A stretch of 64,000 nucleotides of DNA, taken from the NCBI RefSeq assembly GCF_028858725.1, contig NC_084760.1, positions 79,242,367 through 79,306,366 of the forward strand. Reading direction: 5' to 3'. The position numbers and the translations under genes are program-made. The notes beneath the pieces are model-generated. The model was not told the origin of the DNA, did no database searches, and saw only the letters and a list, made by a program, of their open reading frames with translations. How positions within the stretch are numbered: the first letter of the stretch is position 1; every line of letters starts with the position of its first letter. This DNA comes from Colius striatus. Lineage: Eukaryota; Chordata; Aves; Coliiformes; Coliidae. Of the stretch, positions 37,367 through 50,976 are shown piece after piece.

Positions 37367-40300
37367 CTTTTTGTGACATGAAGTGAAACACACTTTATAC
37401 TCTTCTTACCAAGAGTACAGTGGCACATTCTGGTAGCAGCATACAGCAGGTGTTCTCAACATTTGCAGCACCTTCATATATGCCCGGTGACCTGAAAACC
37501 ATGGTGAAAATCACCAATGTTTTCTATGTTGATATTAAAACTGCATCGTTACAAGTTAATACATCAATGATGATGATACTCGTTTTCTTGTCGTACTGGC
37601 AAATCAATCCAGTTCTGCTAAAATGCTTCTGTTTTCACCAGCAATATGAGAGCAGCACTACCACCATTATAACAAAACTACAGAGAAGCAGTTAAACACA
37701 GAAGACCACTTTATTTCTCAAATTACACCCCTCTCATTCATGAAAAGGTGCATTTCTAATCGTCACTATTTAAAATATTCTCTATATTTTCCCATGAAGT
37801 TAATAAAGAAAAATCCTCAAAGACATAAAGCGCAATAGTTTCACTTTCTGATTTGTTTTGAGCATTGTCTGGTCCTGCATCCACTCTGGTGAGTTTTGCT
37901 ATTCTTGAAAACTTAAAAAAATCAAATCCAGAGCCAGCCTTCCCTGCTCTCCAGAACTCGCTGCTTATTGGCTGTTAACACAGTTACTACACTGCTAGAG
38001 CACACACAGAATAGCTTATAGCAGTCTAATGATTCTATAACTTCAATTATGAACACACACATTGTTACTAAGGATATAATAGTGATGTTTCTTTTCCTAG
38101 ATGTTCATAGGAAATTCCATGTTACAAAATGATCATTTGATGATGTGCACGTTCGCTTGAGAAATCAGTACTAACAAGGTTTGCTGGGTTGTTCAATGGA
38201 TAACATACAAAATCAGACAATTCCCAAAGCATCACTGCAGCACAATCTGCAACCACTTTACCTGAAACCTCATTAGCCCAAATGGTTGGCAATGCGCATC
38301 CGTTGTGGTATAAAATGCTACCAAGACCATCAGAATGTGCCATGTGGGGTTCATTCTCACATGATGAGCAGGGTACAATGCAATAGCACAGCTCCTGCTA
38401 ACGGCCAGGAATGGGGTGTCTGACAACACAATTTTGATGACAGCTGTCATAATAAAAAGAGAGGTGAAAGGAGTCCAGTGCAGGCAATATTGTGTTCCTT
38501 CAAAGAGTTCAGACCAGAAAACTGTTCACATATCAGAAGTTGCCCTCCTGAAAAGTTTTTCTTGAAGAGGCATCAGTATGAGCCTGAGTAAGTGTGGCTG
38601 TGGATTCATCCCAGTTACGGGTCTCACTTGACACAGTATTCCTGAAAATGCGACCGGGCTCTGGCAGGCTCATTTTGTTACATAGACATGCACTTATGGA
38701 ACATTCAAAGGCTGTGATAAAGTCTGAAAACTTGAGCTGAAACTCATACCTTTTCACAGTAAGGTCTGAGGTCATTTAGAACCACTCTGTGTTTAGGAAA
38801 TGTTAGAATGAAGGGATTTAATGCATAAAACTTTCAAGATACAATGACAATTGCTACAGAAACAAGAAGTGTAACCATACAGATTTCAACTAGTCTGTCA
38901 AGAAAGGGGAGCACTGACAGAAGTGAGTGAAAAGGTCCATTAAAAGTTGACCTCTATTTAGTCTGGCTCCTAATATTTAGTTTATGATCTTTGAAGGAAC
39001 AACATGTATGCTCAGTTCAGAAACAGAACCGATCAGAATAATGTAACTGAACAAAGCAGAAAGGAAAGAAAATTTTGCAAGACACTGGACAAGGTGAATG
39101 GACATGGGCTCTGAATTGTGAAGTAATCCTACGCTTCTCAAAACAAGTCCATGTGCTTAGTGTGTTTGAATCTCCAGACAGCTGAAATACCTTCAGACAG
39201 GAACCATAAAAAGTTACGGATTCTTTCAAGGTTCACTTTTGATGATGCAGTTTATTTAGAAAACAATGCTTATGTACAAACACAACGAGCAATGTACAAG
39301 TAACAAACAGCACATATCTGCTGCATCATGGTGAGAGGGATATACTTAAATTTATCTTTAAGCTTAACTTAGATAAACCTGTACAAAGCCCACCTACTAC
39401 TTTAGGCCAATAGAAAACCTCTTTTTATTTTTTCTCTTGTAACAAACAGTGTGAACAGATTATGGAAGTACAAGCTCCAAAAAGGCTAGGATTTCCCATT
39501 GCCATAGACAGTCAAAAAGAAGTTTTTCTCACCAGCACTAGACGGCTTGCCACTGAACTCTGACGAGAATGAACAGGGACAAGGATGTTTTATTCAGCAT
39601 AGGACAGAGTTAAAAAAAAAATCAAAACATATCACAATTTGGAGAAAAGTTCCAGGAAACATTACAGCAGAGCCATAAGATGGTGAGTAGAGAGGAAAAG
39701 AAAATAAGTAACAAGGAGATTGGGGGAACCACGTAGGAAGAACTAAGATCTGTGAGGACTGGAGACAACACTACCTTAGAGCACAAGAACCGTATCTTTG
39801 TGTTGCTCTTTCCATAAAAGCTTCTAAAGCCTTGCTCCCTATGTTATCTTCTTTTTCATTTCTTTTAGTGTTCACATTCAGGTGAGTGATAGACTCCTTA
39901 ACAAAGCTCCCTAAATAAAAAAAAGGCCATGTAGAAACACATCTTTGCAAACAGCCACTACCGCTTAGGTAACACATTTTCTTACCTATATATGCCCAGA
40001 TGCACACATATATGTCCATACGTCTTTCCTCCAAAATAGCTACTTGCAACTCCAGGTCTTGCTGTAAGTCATGTTTCTAATCTAACCATCTAAGTCTCAT
40101 GAACTTGTATTATTGCATAAAAATATTCAAAGTATTTACCTCTCAAAATGAATGTGATATAATTCCTGAAACAGATCCAAGCCATGCAACAACAATGTCT
40201 TTGTTATTAATAATGTCATACGCTAACTTACAGAATGACTCCAATGGGATCCTGGCCTGTAGAAAGCAGAAGAAAGTTGCTGTTGTTCTGCAACAATTAA

Positions 40301-43300
40301 CATGCTGTGATTGTTTCAAAAGCTGTTTCTCAGCACAAAAAAACTCCATGAGAAATTACTGTGAAGAATTTCACTATTTTTTAACACCTGAAAACAACAA
40401 AAAAACCCAATAGACAGCTACAGAACATTCTAATACCCAATTCTTGGGACTGACCATGCTTCAAAAGCACAAACTATTTTTTTTCTGTAAGGATAAAAAT
40501 ATTCTTAACATCTATTGTTAAACACATTTATTAGATTCTAGGTAGTAATGATAAATCACCTAGTGACTATAGCTCAGGAGAGCAGAGACACAGATAGGTG
40601 ATGCTGACCAAAAATGACTCAAAGGAAATCAGTGATTCTTAGTAGGTGTTTAAGTTCCCTGCCTCCTCTACAGGAAGAAGCTGAGATAAAATACTATTCA
40701 CTTGCATTACACGTGTCAAGATGATAAATATAAAATAGATGAGTAAAAGTTCTAACAAAGAAAAGTCCTTCCATTGCACCAACAGTGCAGCAATCCTCTG
40801 GGACAGCCCAGGGCTTGAAGTGGCAGGAAGCACTGCAGAGGCATGTTTACACCTGTCACCAGATTTTTAGCCAAAGTAGTCTGAAAAAAAGTAATTCTCT
40901 GATGTCTGGTTGGGTGAAAATGTCTAGTGCCAAGGGTGTGCAGAGATGGTTCTTCTGTCCACCATTTATATAATCTGTGCTACATAAACACATGCAGTGT
41001 TACAAAACTGGTATGTAGTTGTACTGGCAGCCCGTCTACTGCTAATTGACAGATACCTGCAGCTTTCTCGTATTACACTACAGTTTTTAATTTGGGCTTG
41101 CTTTATGTAAAAAAGGGGTGACTTCAAAAGAACTTTTCTCATAAGCATTTTCAGAATTAAACACAAGACCCAGACTCTATCATGCAATATGAGTGGGACT
41201 TAGCATTTTCTCAGCCAAAGCTTTGAAATGAAAGCTTGTGAAGGGCCGAAGAAAAGTCAGCGGTGGTTTTTTTCAGCAGTTAACAAAAGCCATATGAAGG
41301 CTCATTCAGAGCCTGTAAATACAGCAAGCCATAGCATGCAAGGTAGTTAAGAGGAATATAGCTGTGTCTTTTAGACTGCACCCCTGTCTTTGAGACGAGC
41401 ATTTCACTTGCTTGAGATCTTCTCACTGATCCCTGTTTTATACATTTGCACTTTTTAGGCAACCTGAAATTAGAGTCAGCATCCTGCTGTACCACAGTGG
41501 CAGCATTTCACACCTGCCTGCACAGTTTTTTAGTTCTGGAGCTTTAGAATCTGTTATAAAGTCAAACTACATTATTAGCTAAGAGCTCAATTCAACATAT
41601 GTATATAGATAAAAATATTTAGATACTCCTAAAACTTGACTGAGGACTTTTATTTCTGTATCCTGAACAAAAGCTTTATGGAGCTGTTAACTAGTACCAG
41701 TGCCAACCACCAGTTCAGAGAAAATTAAGGATTCTAACCTAAATACACCATTAATTGAGAAATGAGGACAAGAACCAGGCCTCAAGCATCCTCTGGGATC
41801 TACAAATTATTATTTCTGAAGCATAGTTTATTCTTTAGCAACTGGTATCATGACATACAAGCCTAAACATTTACTCTCAAATACATTAACTCCTACTGGC
41901 TCTGATTATTTGGTGATTACTTCAGCCATAGCAAAAAAATTACCACTTGTCCATTTGACCAGATAGTAACACCTGTCATAGAAGCCAATTAATATTTTCA
42001 GAGAGAAATGCAATGTATACATGTCTGTCTCTTGTGAAATCACACTGAAACACCAATTCCTTGAGTGTCTCTATGAGTGGGCATCACTGTATAACCAGAA
42101 CTACTGACATACAACAATCAGACAAGAACGGCATTAAGCTTGTTTCTAAACTGACTCTAGATGTACTCTAGATGTACGAAACATCACTGACTAATGAGTA
42201 GATATTTGCATGCATTTGGATGGAAAATTCAATTTACTTAAAAGTGCAATAATTACAGACATCTTTTGCTTTCTTTGATGAAAATCAACTCTCATCAAGT
42301 CAGATACTAAACCAAAAATTCTGTAATGTTACCATTAGTAAAGATGAAGATGCATTAATTTGATTTTTTCAGCAATGCTGAGTAGCACTGAGCTCTTTCC
42401 TGAGTTGTCACAATAAATGAGAAAAAAATGATTTTCATGGGGAAAAAAGGAAAGAAATGAAGGTCTAAAGGAAAGAAACTGCAATGAAGAACAGTTCCTT
42501 CTGTGACAAAACTGGTGATTCTACCTTTGCATTGTTTTTTACATCAGACTTGGATTAAATTCTCCCATTTAAATTCAATTTAATGTTTCATTTGAACTTG
42601 TTTTAGAGATGACTGGCAATAGCTTGAAAACAGAGTCGCACAACTTTTGCACACTTCAGAAATTAATTTTCCTAAATAAATCCATTTTACGGAGTTGATA
42701 TTTGGTCATAAATTTCTGTGAATAAACAACTTTCAAATGCACTTGAAAAAAATGAGATTAAGAGACTTCAGATAGAGGTTTTTTGAGTTCCACATGAGTA
42801 AGTATGAATTCAACCTATGGGAGAAAAACTAAAAAAAAAAAGGTCTGAGGCACTTAAAGAAACTAGAGTACCAAACAGAAATTATGTCTCAATAGTGACA
42901 ATACAGTCTGTTCCACTATGTAGAAATGTAACAACAGGTCTATTTTATAGTTTCTGACAAGAAAACAATGAATGTTTGGTCAGTTCTGCTCTACCTCTGA
43001 TGCAAAGAAAATACAAGTGATAACACAGTTCTGAATAATTATAGTATTTCCAACCCTTAAGTGATTCATCACTTCTAAACTGATATTAAGTAGAACTTAT
43101 TAAGCAGAACAGCAGAACTTATTTCCACTAAAAGGAAAAGGAAAAAAAAAATCAGAAGAATATATATCTGAACATATGTCTGAAAGCAGGAGTTAATAAA
43201 TATAGACAATAATTAGAAAAAGAAAATTCACACCAAACTACTAATCAGTTCTGTGCGGCATCTTCCTTTGTCACTAGTAATACTTGTCAACACAATGTCT

Positions 43301-44999
43301 GAGACAGAGACCTACAGTAGGCAATACAGATATTAAAGGTGTTTGTTGGCAGGCAGTGTTAGAAGATCGAGCAGTGTTCAGGTCCCTTAACTATTTTTAT
43401 ATCATTTCTTTGAATAAAAAGGTAGGGATTCCCACTAGAAAATGTGAATTTGTGGCAGGGCTGGTCATAAAAGTTTATCTCAGCGACAGGTTCTAAGAGA
43501 TTCTAGCAGAAAAAAACAAGGACTATGAGAAAGGCCATGTGTAACCGAGAATTGGTATAATACTAAAAATTTCTGTTCACCTGTATGAAGGGACAATGCA
43601 AAGCTGTTTTTTGGTTTGATTGATTTTTGGGGGTAGTGAACTGGAGGGTTTATAGGGCCTGATAGCTTTTGCTTTGGGAATCTCTCAGAACTGTTAATTC
43701 ATATTCTTGGCAGAGAGTGAGTGTCATGGGAAATAAACAGACAGTTCTGTTTAATAGTGAGTCATTGGACAAGATGAAAAAGACGTGCAGTGTGTTACAG
43801 TCTGCAAGACTTACCTGTATCATAAAAATTAATTGTGCACATCAAAGATTAACAAATTGAAAATCCTGTTCTTTCTCTGAGAGTCAAGTCTCAGAACTGC
43901 TGGCATAAACTTCTAAAGGTTTTTTAAAACATTCTCCACAATGGTGATTATTAAGGACTAACAGCTAGGAAGTTTTGGCCTTTGCTTACCCACAGCTTGA
44001 GAAAAATAAACTTGTTTGATCAAACTGCAAAGAAGTATCACCATCGTTACAGAAGGACTTATGTACCAAAGACAAGACCTGCTGCATGCATCTCAGTAGT
44101 TCCAGCACAGATTTCAAGCAGAGCAGAACAGTTTTTTGGTTTTCCTTTTCAAAGCAAAAAAGAAAGAAAATCCAACTCTTTTGGACCTACACTTGAACAG
44201 TTTGAGGGTTGTGTCCCCAGTAGCTGGTCTCAATTCTTTCATGCTCCAAAGACTGTTAAACCATAAGGCAATCAGCATCCCAGACTAGGTGCTGGCTGGC
44301 ATAAGCTGTATCCTGCCTCAGAACTCTGGATTGCCTGAGATGGCTGTGGCACATATAATAGGCTATAAATAACACAATGGGCATGCATCCTCACAGACAG
44401 ACATTCACAAGACAGAAGACAGCAGTGGGGAGAAGGCTGCGTGCAAATGTCAAAACCCAACTACAATTTGGCAATAAAAAATACTATAATATTATTGATA
44501 AAGCTGAATTAATTTTATTTTAAACAAGAAAATTGAAACTTCTCTCCTTCGAAGTTTCCACTGATTCATTGCTACTACTTGTTATATTTCTTCCTGGTTT
44601 TAGCACAATCTGTACCCAACAGGGAAGTTCTTTCAAATTCAGCGGTGTGATAAATTAACATGCTATTTGCTATGTTGATATAACTCATTTACCACTACGG
44701 TTATGCAAAAGAAAACTGTATTTATCTTACATTAGCTTGGTTTTCTTCTGACAACGCTATTTGTCACCACAGGAAATTCCAACTTCATAAAACCAGATAG
44801 TTGCATTTCCAATATAATAGCCTTTGTGAGGAGTAACAAACCTCCTAATCAATTTTGCCAACTACATCAGTGTTTGTCTTAACACAAAATCACTTTATCA
44901 CATACTGAAAGACCAACAAGGAGCTTTTCCTAAAAAGTCTCATAGCTCTGGAGGGTGAGAGACTGCATCATCACCAGTATGGAAACAGAAGCAGCAAAG
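37367..44999. other. AT-rich non-coding stretch
   Basis: I see no recognisable gene. It contains A runs at 42831-42841 and an 11-bp exact tandem duplication at 42154-42175. Minus-strand frames at 38122-38450 and 39771-40049 are open but match no family I know. A splice-like bounded segment at about 39982-40057 (minus, LELQVAILEERRMDIYV) has a purine-rich and therefore poor acceptor. The right part may include distal BTBD9 3' UTR. Confidence 0.5.
42154..42175. repeat. 11-bp tandem duplication
   Basis: ACTCTAGATGT occurs twice in exact tandem. It is a local slippage-type duplication with no further copies. Confidence 0.9.
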
Positions 45000-46091
45000 T
45001 AGCAGGCAATGTAATTCAGAGAGACATAGATGGATAATGAGTTCTCTGGTTGTGAAGTAAGAGCCAGATCTTTTACAAATATTGTGCAAAAGCATCACAT
45101 TCTATGAAGATTATGAGAAGAGCTGAGCTCCAGACTGTAAAACATTCTTTTCTTTGAAAAAAAAAAAACCTGCAAATTTTTCTTTCTGTTTTCTAAACAA
45201 CTGCTTGTGAGCAACCAGATGCAGTTCCACTTCTCCAAACTTAATAATTTTATATGATCCTTTGCAAGTTTTCTTAGAAATACAAGTAAAATTTAAGTAA
45301 TCATCTTCAGGAGTGAAAAACACATATTTCATCAAGATAGACACTTAACTTTGTAATTTTGTTTTTGAGAGAAGGAAATGATAACTTTGTATATTGACAA
45401 GTCAAATAAGGTCAAGATTAATATACCATCCATTAATTAGTTTGTTGATATCATGAAGGCTTTTCTTGTCATCCTACTGATGAATGATGAATTTGCATCT
45501 CAGCAGGTAAACACGTTTGATACTTCCTTAATCTACTGCACAGCATTTGCTTCAGCCAAAAATAAAGAGAAAAAGTGGAATACAGAGTCAAAACAATTTA
45601 GAAAACAGATTACTAGTTACAAAGGAACATGAATGAAGAATAACTTTTAAAAATAACATATATTCTACACTGATGTGTTATATAAACATTTTCTTTGCAA
45701 ATGGAAGCCTTCAGGGAACAAATACTTATTTCACATTCCTTCCATTCTGCTTGAGTCATTTTAGATTTCCACTGTAGCTCTGTCTTTTATTTCCTTCTGC
45801 TCTTCTTGCCTTGGTTAGATTAGAGAGGTAAGGTGTTAATGGGGTACTTGATGAAGACTGAAGACCTATTTTTTTCCTCTCTGGAGACCAGCCTGATTTG
45901 AACAAATGGAGAAAAGTGAAGTAGTCTCTTCACGTCCTTGGGAAAAGCCTGTTCCATTTCAACATTTCCATCTCTCAGAGATGGTCTCCTTTGTTCACAG
46001 AGAAAAGGAAAGAAAAGGTGCCAGCACAAGAAGGTTCTGAATAATTCTATATAACATCAGCAGAGCTGAAAAAGCTCCCTTACAATCTCCT
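45000..46091 (-). other. probable BTBD9 3' UTR and downstream DNA
   Basis: Immediately 3' of the BTBD9 coding end on the minus strand the sequence turns AT-rich with no splice structure, as expected for a 3' UTR. AATAAA hexamers on the minus strand lie at 46091-46096 (overlapping the tail-frame stop) and 45786-45791. Either could serve as a poly(A) signal, but the real 3' end cannot be placed from sequence alone, and the left boundary given here is arbitrary. An A12 run lies at 45157-45168. Confidence 0.45.
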
Positions 46092-46287
46092 TTATTGTTG
46101 GTGAACATGTGAATATGAGGTGGATCCAGGAGAGGAATGCAGGGAACTAGCGCTTGCAGCTCGAACAGGGCAAGAAACAAGCTGTTGTTCACCAGTCCCC
46201 GCCTCTGTTGTTGCCACATCCTTATTAACTCTCATCCTTGTGGGTAATGTTTGGTGCTGGGCACTCAAAATGCACACAGTGAAACAC
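46092..46287 (-). CDS. BTBD9: BTBD9 terminal coding exon, with apparent frameshift
   Basis: BTBD9 is a BTB-BACK adaptor protein with two F5/8 type C (discoidin-like) domains, thought to work with CUL3 ubiquitin ligase and expressed in neurons. This exon follows a good acceptor (TTGTTCTCTCCAG) and begins VFHCVHFEC at 46287, the end of the second discoidin-like domain. In that frame it reads on through PAPNITHKDES and stops at TAA 46225-46227, only 20 codons in. Another frame continues without stops, NKDVATTEAGTGEQQ ... SSLHSSPGS ... HQQ, to TAA at 46092-46094. That resembles the Ser-rich C-terminal tail of mammalian BTBD9 (GTGD... SSLPSSPGS... RQHQ). One extra base near the TT at 46227-46228 would explain it. 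Either this species has a shorter tail or the base is an error. The domain itself is intact. Confidence 0.88.
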
Positions 46288-49200
46288 CTGGAGAGAACAA
46301 AAAAAGAAGATAAAGTGGACAATTAAATACTGGCAAAAGCAGGATCAAAGTAAGATGAAGTCTATATGGAAGTATGCAGGCCAGATCAATGCCAAAGCAC
46401 TTAGTCAAACTAGAATGTTTTACCATGAGGTCAGAACATCTATCCATGGGCCATCAATATTATTAAGTGACACAAATGGAGCAAGAGAAGGCCTTCAAAT
46501 TATAACCACCTTTATATATGGCACTAAAAATCAGAAAGACGGTTCAAAAGTGCATAGAGGTATTTGTAAAGGATTATTTTTTTCTTTGCCAAATAGCATA
46601 AATACCTACTACATGCTATCGGATGACAACAACAATTACATTAATTGTCTTAAAAGCATCTTATGATCTAATTACTTCCTCAAAAGACTGAATGTTCATA
46701 CGCGCTAGACATGAAATTCAAATCATTACCAATATGATTCTATTTCAAGATTGCCCTCTGCTGCAACAGCAATGGTAGTTCTACAGACATTTCCTGGAGT
46801 ACATAGAAAGGCATTCAGAGTGTCCAAGGAGGCTGCTGCTTCATCAGATGAAATATTCCATTTCAAACAGTGAACATTTTCTGACGCGTCAAACAATACC
46901 TGGGACCACTGTACAGGTGACTGACTATCTTAGAGTAAAAGCATTATTTTCAATTTATTTTGTACTTTACCTACCCTTACTTCTACTTGTTCTTGAAGTG
47001 CCTGGGAGGAGAAGGGGGAGAAGCTGTTTAAATCTGTTACAAAACTTCTTTCTACATTATTTTTCATTTCTACAAAATGCTGAGCTTTGCCACATACTAA
47101 ACAAAAAGCCTTTTCTTAACACTGAAAATTTGCTGTTTTTTCATGTATTGTAGTTTTAAAGCTCAATGAATATTAAAAATTGAATTTTAAAACTATTGTT
47201 TTAACTTAATTTTGCATGCTTTTATGACATCTTCTATAACTCTTCTTCCAAGTAGATCATGCCTCTAAAGCATTTCTCACAAACAAAGGTAATCTCCTAT
47301 AATCATAACTGTCCTTTCCCAAACCCTTTGAAGTTAATGTGGGCAAAATAAAACACCATAAACAAGACACGGGCATACTACTTATTCATGCAAGACTACA
47401 GAATCCTGTATTTTCTATCCTTTCTTCGAAACAACTGAAAATCCTGTTATTCTTTTTGACCATCCCTTGCTCGAATGCACATTGAGCAGATGTCTTCAAT
47501 GACATGTATGCAACAGCCTCTGGGTCTTTTATGAGGAGGTAGCTAGTTAATTCAAATTCTGACAGCACACATGAAAGGAATAAAAAATATTCACAGTCAC
47601 TGGGGGTTTTTTTATCTCTGTTTTATTTCCTTGTGCCTCTCAGTGCAAGAATTGTTGCAGTTTTTTATACAGACACATAGCGATGTATGTTTGTACTTCT
47701 CAATACACACACGCTCACATAAAGACATCTCTACGCCTTTATATAGACACACAAGAACAGATTACAAACCTACATCTGTACCCACACATACATATATGTA
47801 CACAAAAAGAGTTTTTTTCTGCATTTCTTCTGCTGAATTTTTTCTAAAGGCAAAGCAATTCACACAGTGGCATGAATTCTCTCCATCGGTACAGTTCTCA
47901 AGAAGCCAATTTTTGCATTCAGCTAAAATTGTTGAGAAGCCCCTTTTATACTTGACCTGCTCTCGCGTTTTTAAAGGAACAGCTATTGTCATTTTTTTGC
48001 AGCTGTGTGTCTCAGCATCAGGATTTGCATAAAAGAGCAATATCTTATCAATGCACCTCTGTAAGATGTCCTTGAAGGACACCACAGTCTAATGAATGGG
48101 ATGGATGTCTCCAAGTCACAAGATTCTGTATTTCTATTGTATTCTCTCAGCAATATTGATTCTCATTTAAAATTCCACTTTAAAAAGCAATGCATGTTTT
48201 AAAAAATATATTATGCATGCCACTGAAATTTAGCCTATACTAGTCTATAAAGTCTGAAATACCCAATTCTTAAATTGCAACATTAATTTTTACCAATTCT
48301 TTCACTCTTAATATTCATCTCAGACACTGGCACAGTGACAAGGCTGGGAATTTACAACATTATTTTCAGTTACTCTACCACTTCAACATATAGAGAATAC
48401 AGGTTGTGAAAGAAGCAGGGGACAGAGAAGTAGAAATGAGCGCATTTGCCTCATCCAGTATCAGAATTATTATTTCAGAACAGTATTACTAAAACCAAAC
48501 AATGTCGCATGTGTTTCCCTCAAAAGGCAGAGGTGACAATTCATCATCATCCTCTGATGAGAAGCATATTATACTTCTCATGGATATTTTAAAAAAGCAT
48601 GAAGGCCAAGTAATTTGTAAGGGAAAGCTCTCACATTAGCAACTAGGTGTCCTTTCCAGGTCAGTAATACTGAAGAGGAACAAGAAGATAAAACTTACAC
48701 AGTCAAAGTATTGGGTGAACTATCTGACAAGTGATGACAAAGACAAGAGAAAAAGAATATTTTTCTTGATGAAAGTAGATGTCTGGAAGCTCAAGAAAAC
48801 AAAATGTTATGCTTGTATCATGTTCTAACATGCCAAAAAATATTCAAGTACTGGGTCAAAAAATCTATGAACATCTTGTCTTTCAAAGCTTGGGAAACAC
48901 ATTCACAAAATGGAGGAATTTTATGGAATTTTTTGCCATTCCAAAAAATCAACTGTTTCCTTTTGCAAGTATAGATTGTGTAAGGCTATATGTTGGTAAA
49001 ACAAGTAGTAAGTATTTTTGTACCTATTCCAGTAAAGCTCTTTGATGAGAACATGCTCCCATTAGCATCTTTTGTTTAAAATCAGAGTGGTTTGACATAA
49101 AATGCAACCAACTGTGGGCAAATAATTCCAGGAGTTGCTTGTGTTCTTACTGAAGATACCTCCAACACTACAGACTCCAGAACAAACCAAGAATTTGGTT

Positions 49201-50976
49201 ATACTTTTATTATTAAATTGGAAGTATGAAAATACCTTGCTGCCTTTAAAACTGAAAATTTATGACAAAATGTTACAAACCATTTGTTTAATATATATAT
49301 AAAAAATGTAATTTAGTAATAATATCTGCATGATGATAATGTTCATCCTCTACAAGCTTTAGGTGAAACTATTAAAAAAAATTACTGTCAGCTACAGATT
49401 TTAAAGACAAAAGAACAGCAGCATGTGTTAGTAGTTCCACTGAACCACTACATGAATAACTATAACCTTAAATTGCACATACTGATCTTCACTATAGTTA
49501 TGCAGTGCTCCATTTAAATAACTACACAAGATATTAAATTCCTTGGAAATTGTTTACTATTTGAAATCAGAATTATGTTTAAAAGCCCATTACTCTGCAG
49601 GGCTTAAAGAATTAAAAGTTGGAGGTAATGTTTCTTGTAGGCTGATTTTTTAAGTTTATGCAATGCATCTCTTTTTTAATAAAGGGATGAGAACTTACAG
49701 AGACTGGCATGAAAGCAAACAAGAATGTCTATATAGATCAGTAATGGAAAAGGCCTTCATCATTTACAACATGGTACAACAACCCTGGAGGCAGCTTCTG
49801 ACTGTATTTCTTAGGACTCAATGATTAAGACTGAACCGTATACCGTAAGAAATAGAGCTCAAAAGAAGAAAAAGAAACTGTACGCCCAGTTCGGTTGATT
49901 GATCAGCTTCTTGCCAACTGTTTGCTGAGAACTAAAGTTGACATCTAGCGGTGCATGTGTTTGCAGTAATTGCTTTAAAATTGGACATAAACAATGCTAT
50001 TTGACAATTCCTCCAATGTTTAAGAACCAGCAACCCCATATGCTAAATATTTTCAGAAATCCTGACTCCTACAGTTGACAAATTACTACGAATGTAATAG
50101 TGCTACCCAAAGTTCATTGTAAATGTGAAAGTACAACGTTCTGTGGTGAAATACATGTGTGGGATGTAGACATGAATGCATACACACAGAAACAGCAGCT
50201 TTGGAGCCCCTTGTAAGCCCGTCATGTAAGGTCCTAATCTCACAAAGACTTCAACACATTCTTAAATTCACATCTTGTAAATTGTTTCACTGAAGCCACC
50301 TGTAAAATCTGGACTCCATCTGAGACAATATACAACAATTACACAAGATAAAAGCACAAGTAAACAAAAAGAGGATGAGATTGCACTTGGTCGGTTGGGG
50401 CAAAATCTATTTTTTTTCTGTATAAAATGAATAGAAAAAGAAATCTTGGTTTGGCTTCTATTGGTTAACTGATTTACTGGGTATGAAAAGTCATTGTAAG
50501 AGAAATTTATGCAAAGATTTTCTTATGAAGAACGAGATTTCTCCTGTTTTTTTCATTAAAAAAAATAATATAAAGGTGATAAGACCCAAATAATCAGAGA
50601 CTATACCCCTTTCTCCAGTGCACTAAAATGGTATTTTCATCATTCACCAAAATAAGGATTAAAACCAAACCCAATAGAAATACATGATGGCACTGTGCAA
50701 AGGTCAAAAGCAAAATCACTTCATTGTACTTTGTCTGTAAAACCCCCATAAATAGCTCCCTGACTGGCAACAGCCCTTCAAGTCAGTAGGGAAGACAACA
50801 GCACAGTTCACAAATACTCAAATAAGAAAAGCATTCACTCTTACTTTGCTAGATTGCCGAAGCAAAAATATGAATCAAGTACATTTTAGAAGGCATTATC
50901 AATTTCGCTGCAAGATATGGAAAGTTGTACTATTGTAAATTCATGAAAAATGTAGGTTTTCTTAAAAGATCCTTAC
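46288..50976 (-). other. BTBD9 last intron
   Basis: This intron lies between the two BTBD9 exons, with donor GTAAGG next to 50977 and acceptor CTCTCCAG next to 46287, in phase 0. It is AT-rich and about 4.7 kb. It holds a reverse CTCF-like motif at 46751-46764 and a minus-strand open segment at about 47790-48058 that would be in phase with the upstream exon. An octamer motif ATTTGCAT lies at 48023-48030. I saw no repeat body. Confidence 0.8.
46751..46764 (-). promoter_or_regulatory. CTCF-like motif (reverse)
   Basis: TTGCCCTCTGCTGC on plus, read on minus as GCAGCAGAGGGCAA, matches the core CCASYAGRKGGCRS at 12 of 14 positions; the mismatches are at the two ends. It is oriented toward the forward match at 16952. 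Confidence 0.3.

Noticed and set aside
37441..37470. CAGGTGTTCTCAACATTTG resembling a hAT-Charlie terminal repeat
   Set aside because: There is no matching inverted terminus or internal homology nearby.
39982..40057. Minus segment LELQVAILEERRMDIYV between AG and GTAAGA
   Set aside because: The acceptor has a purine-rich upstream region, and the product is unrecognised.
47571..48032. 153-codon plus-strand frame, the longest outside repeats and the CpG island
   Set aside because: It crosses CA-rich low-complexity sequence inside a BTBD9 intron on the opposite strand, with no domain or splice borders.
49935..49955. Third CTCF-like match (GACATCTAGCGG, reverse)
   Set aside because: Three mismatches to the core, within chance expectation.
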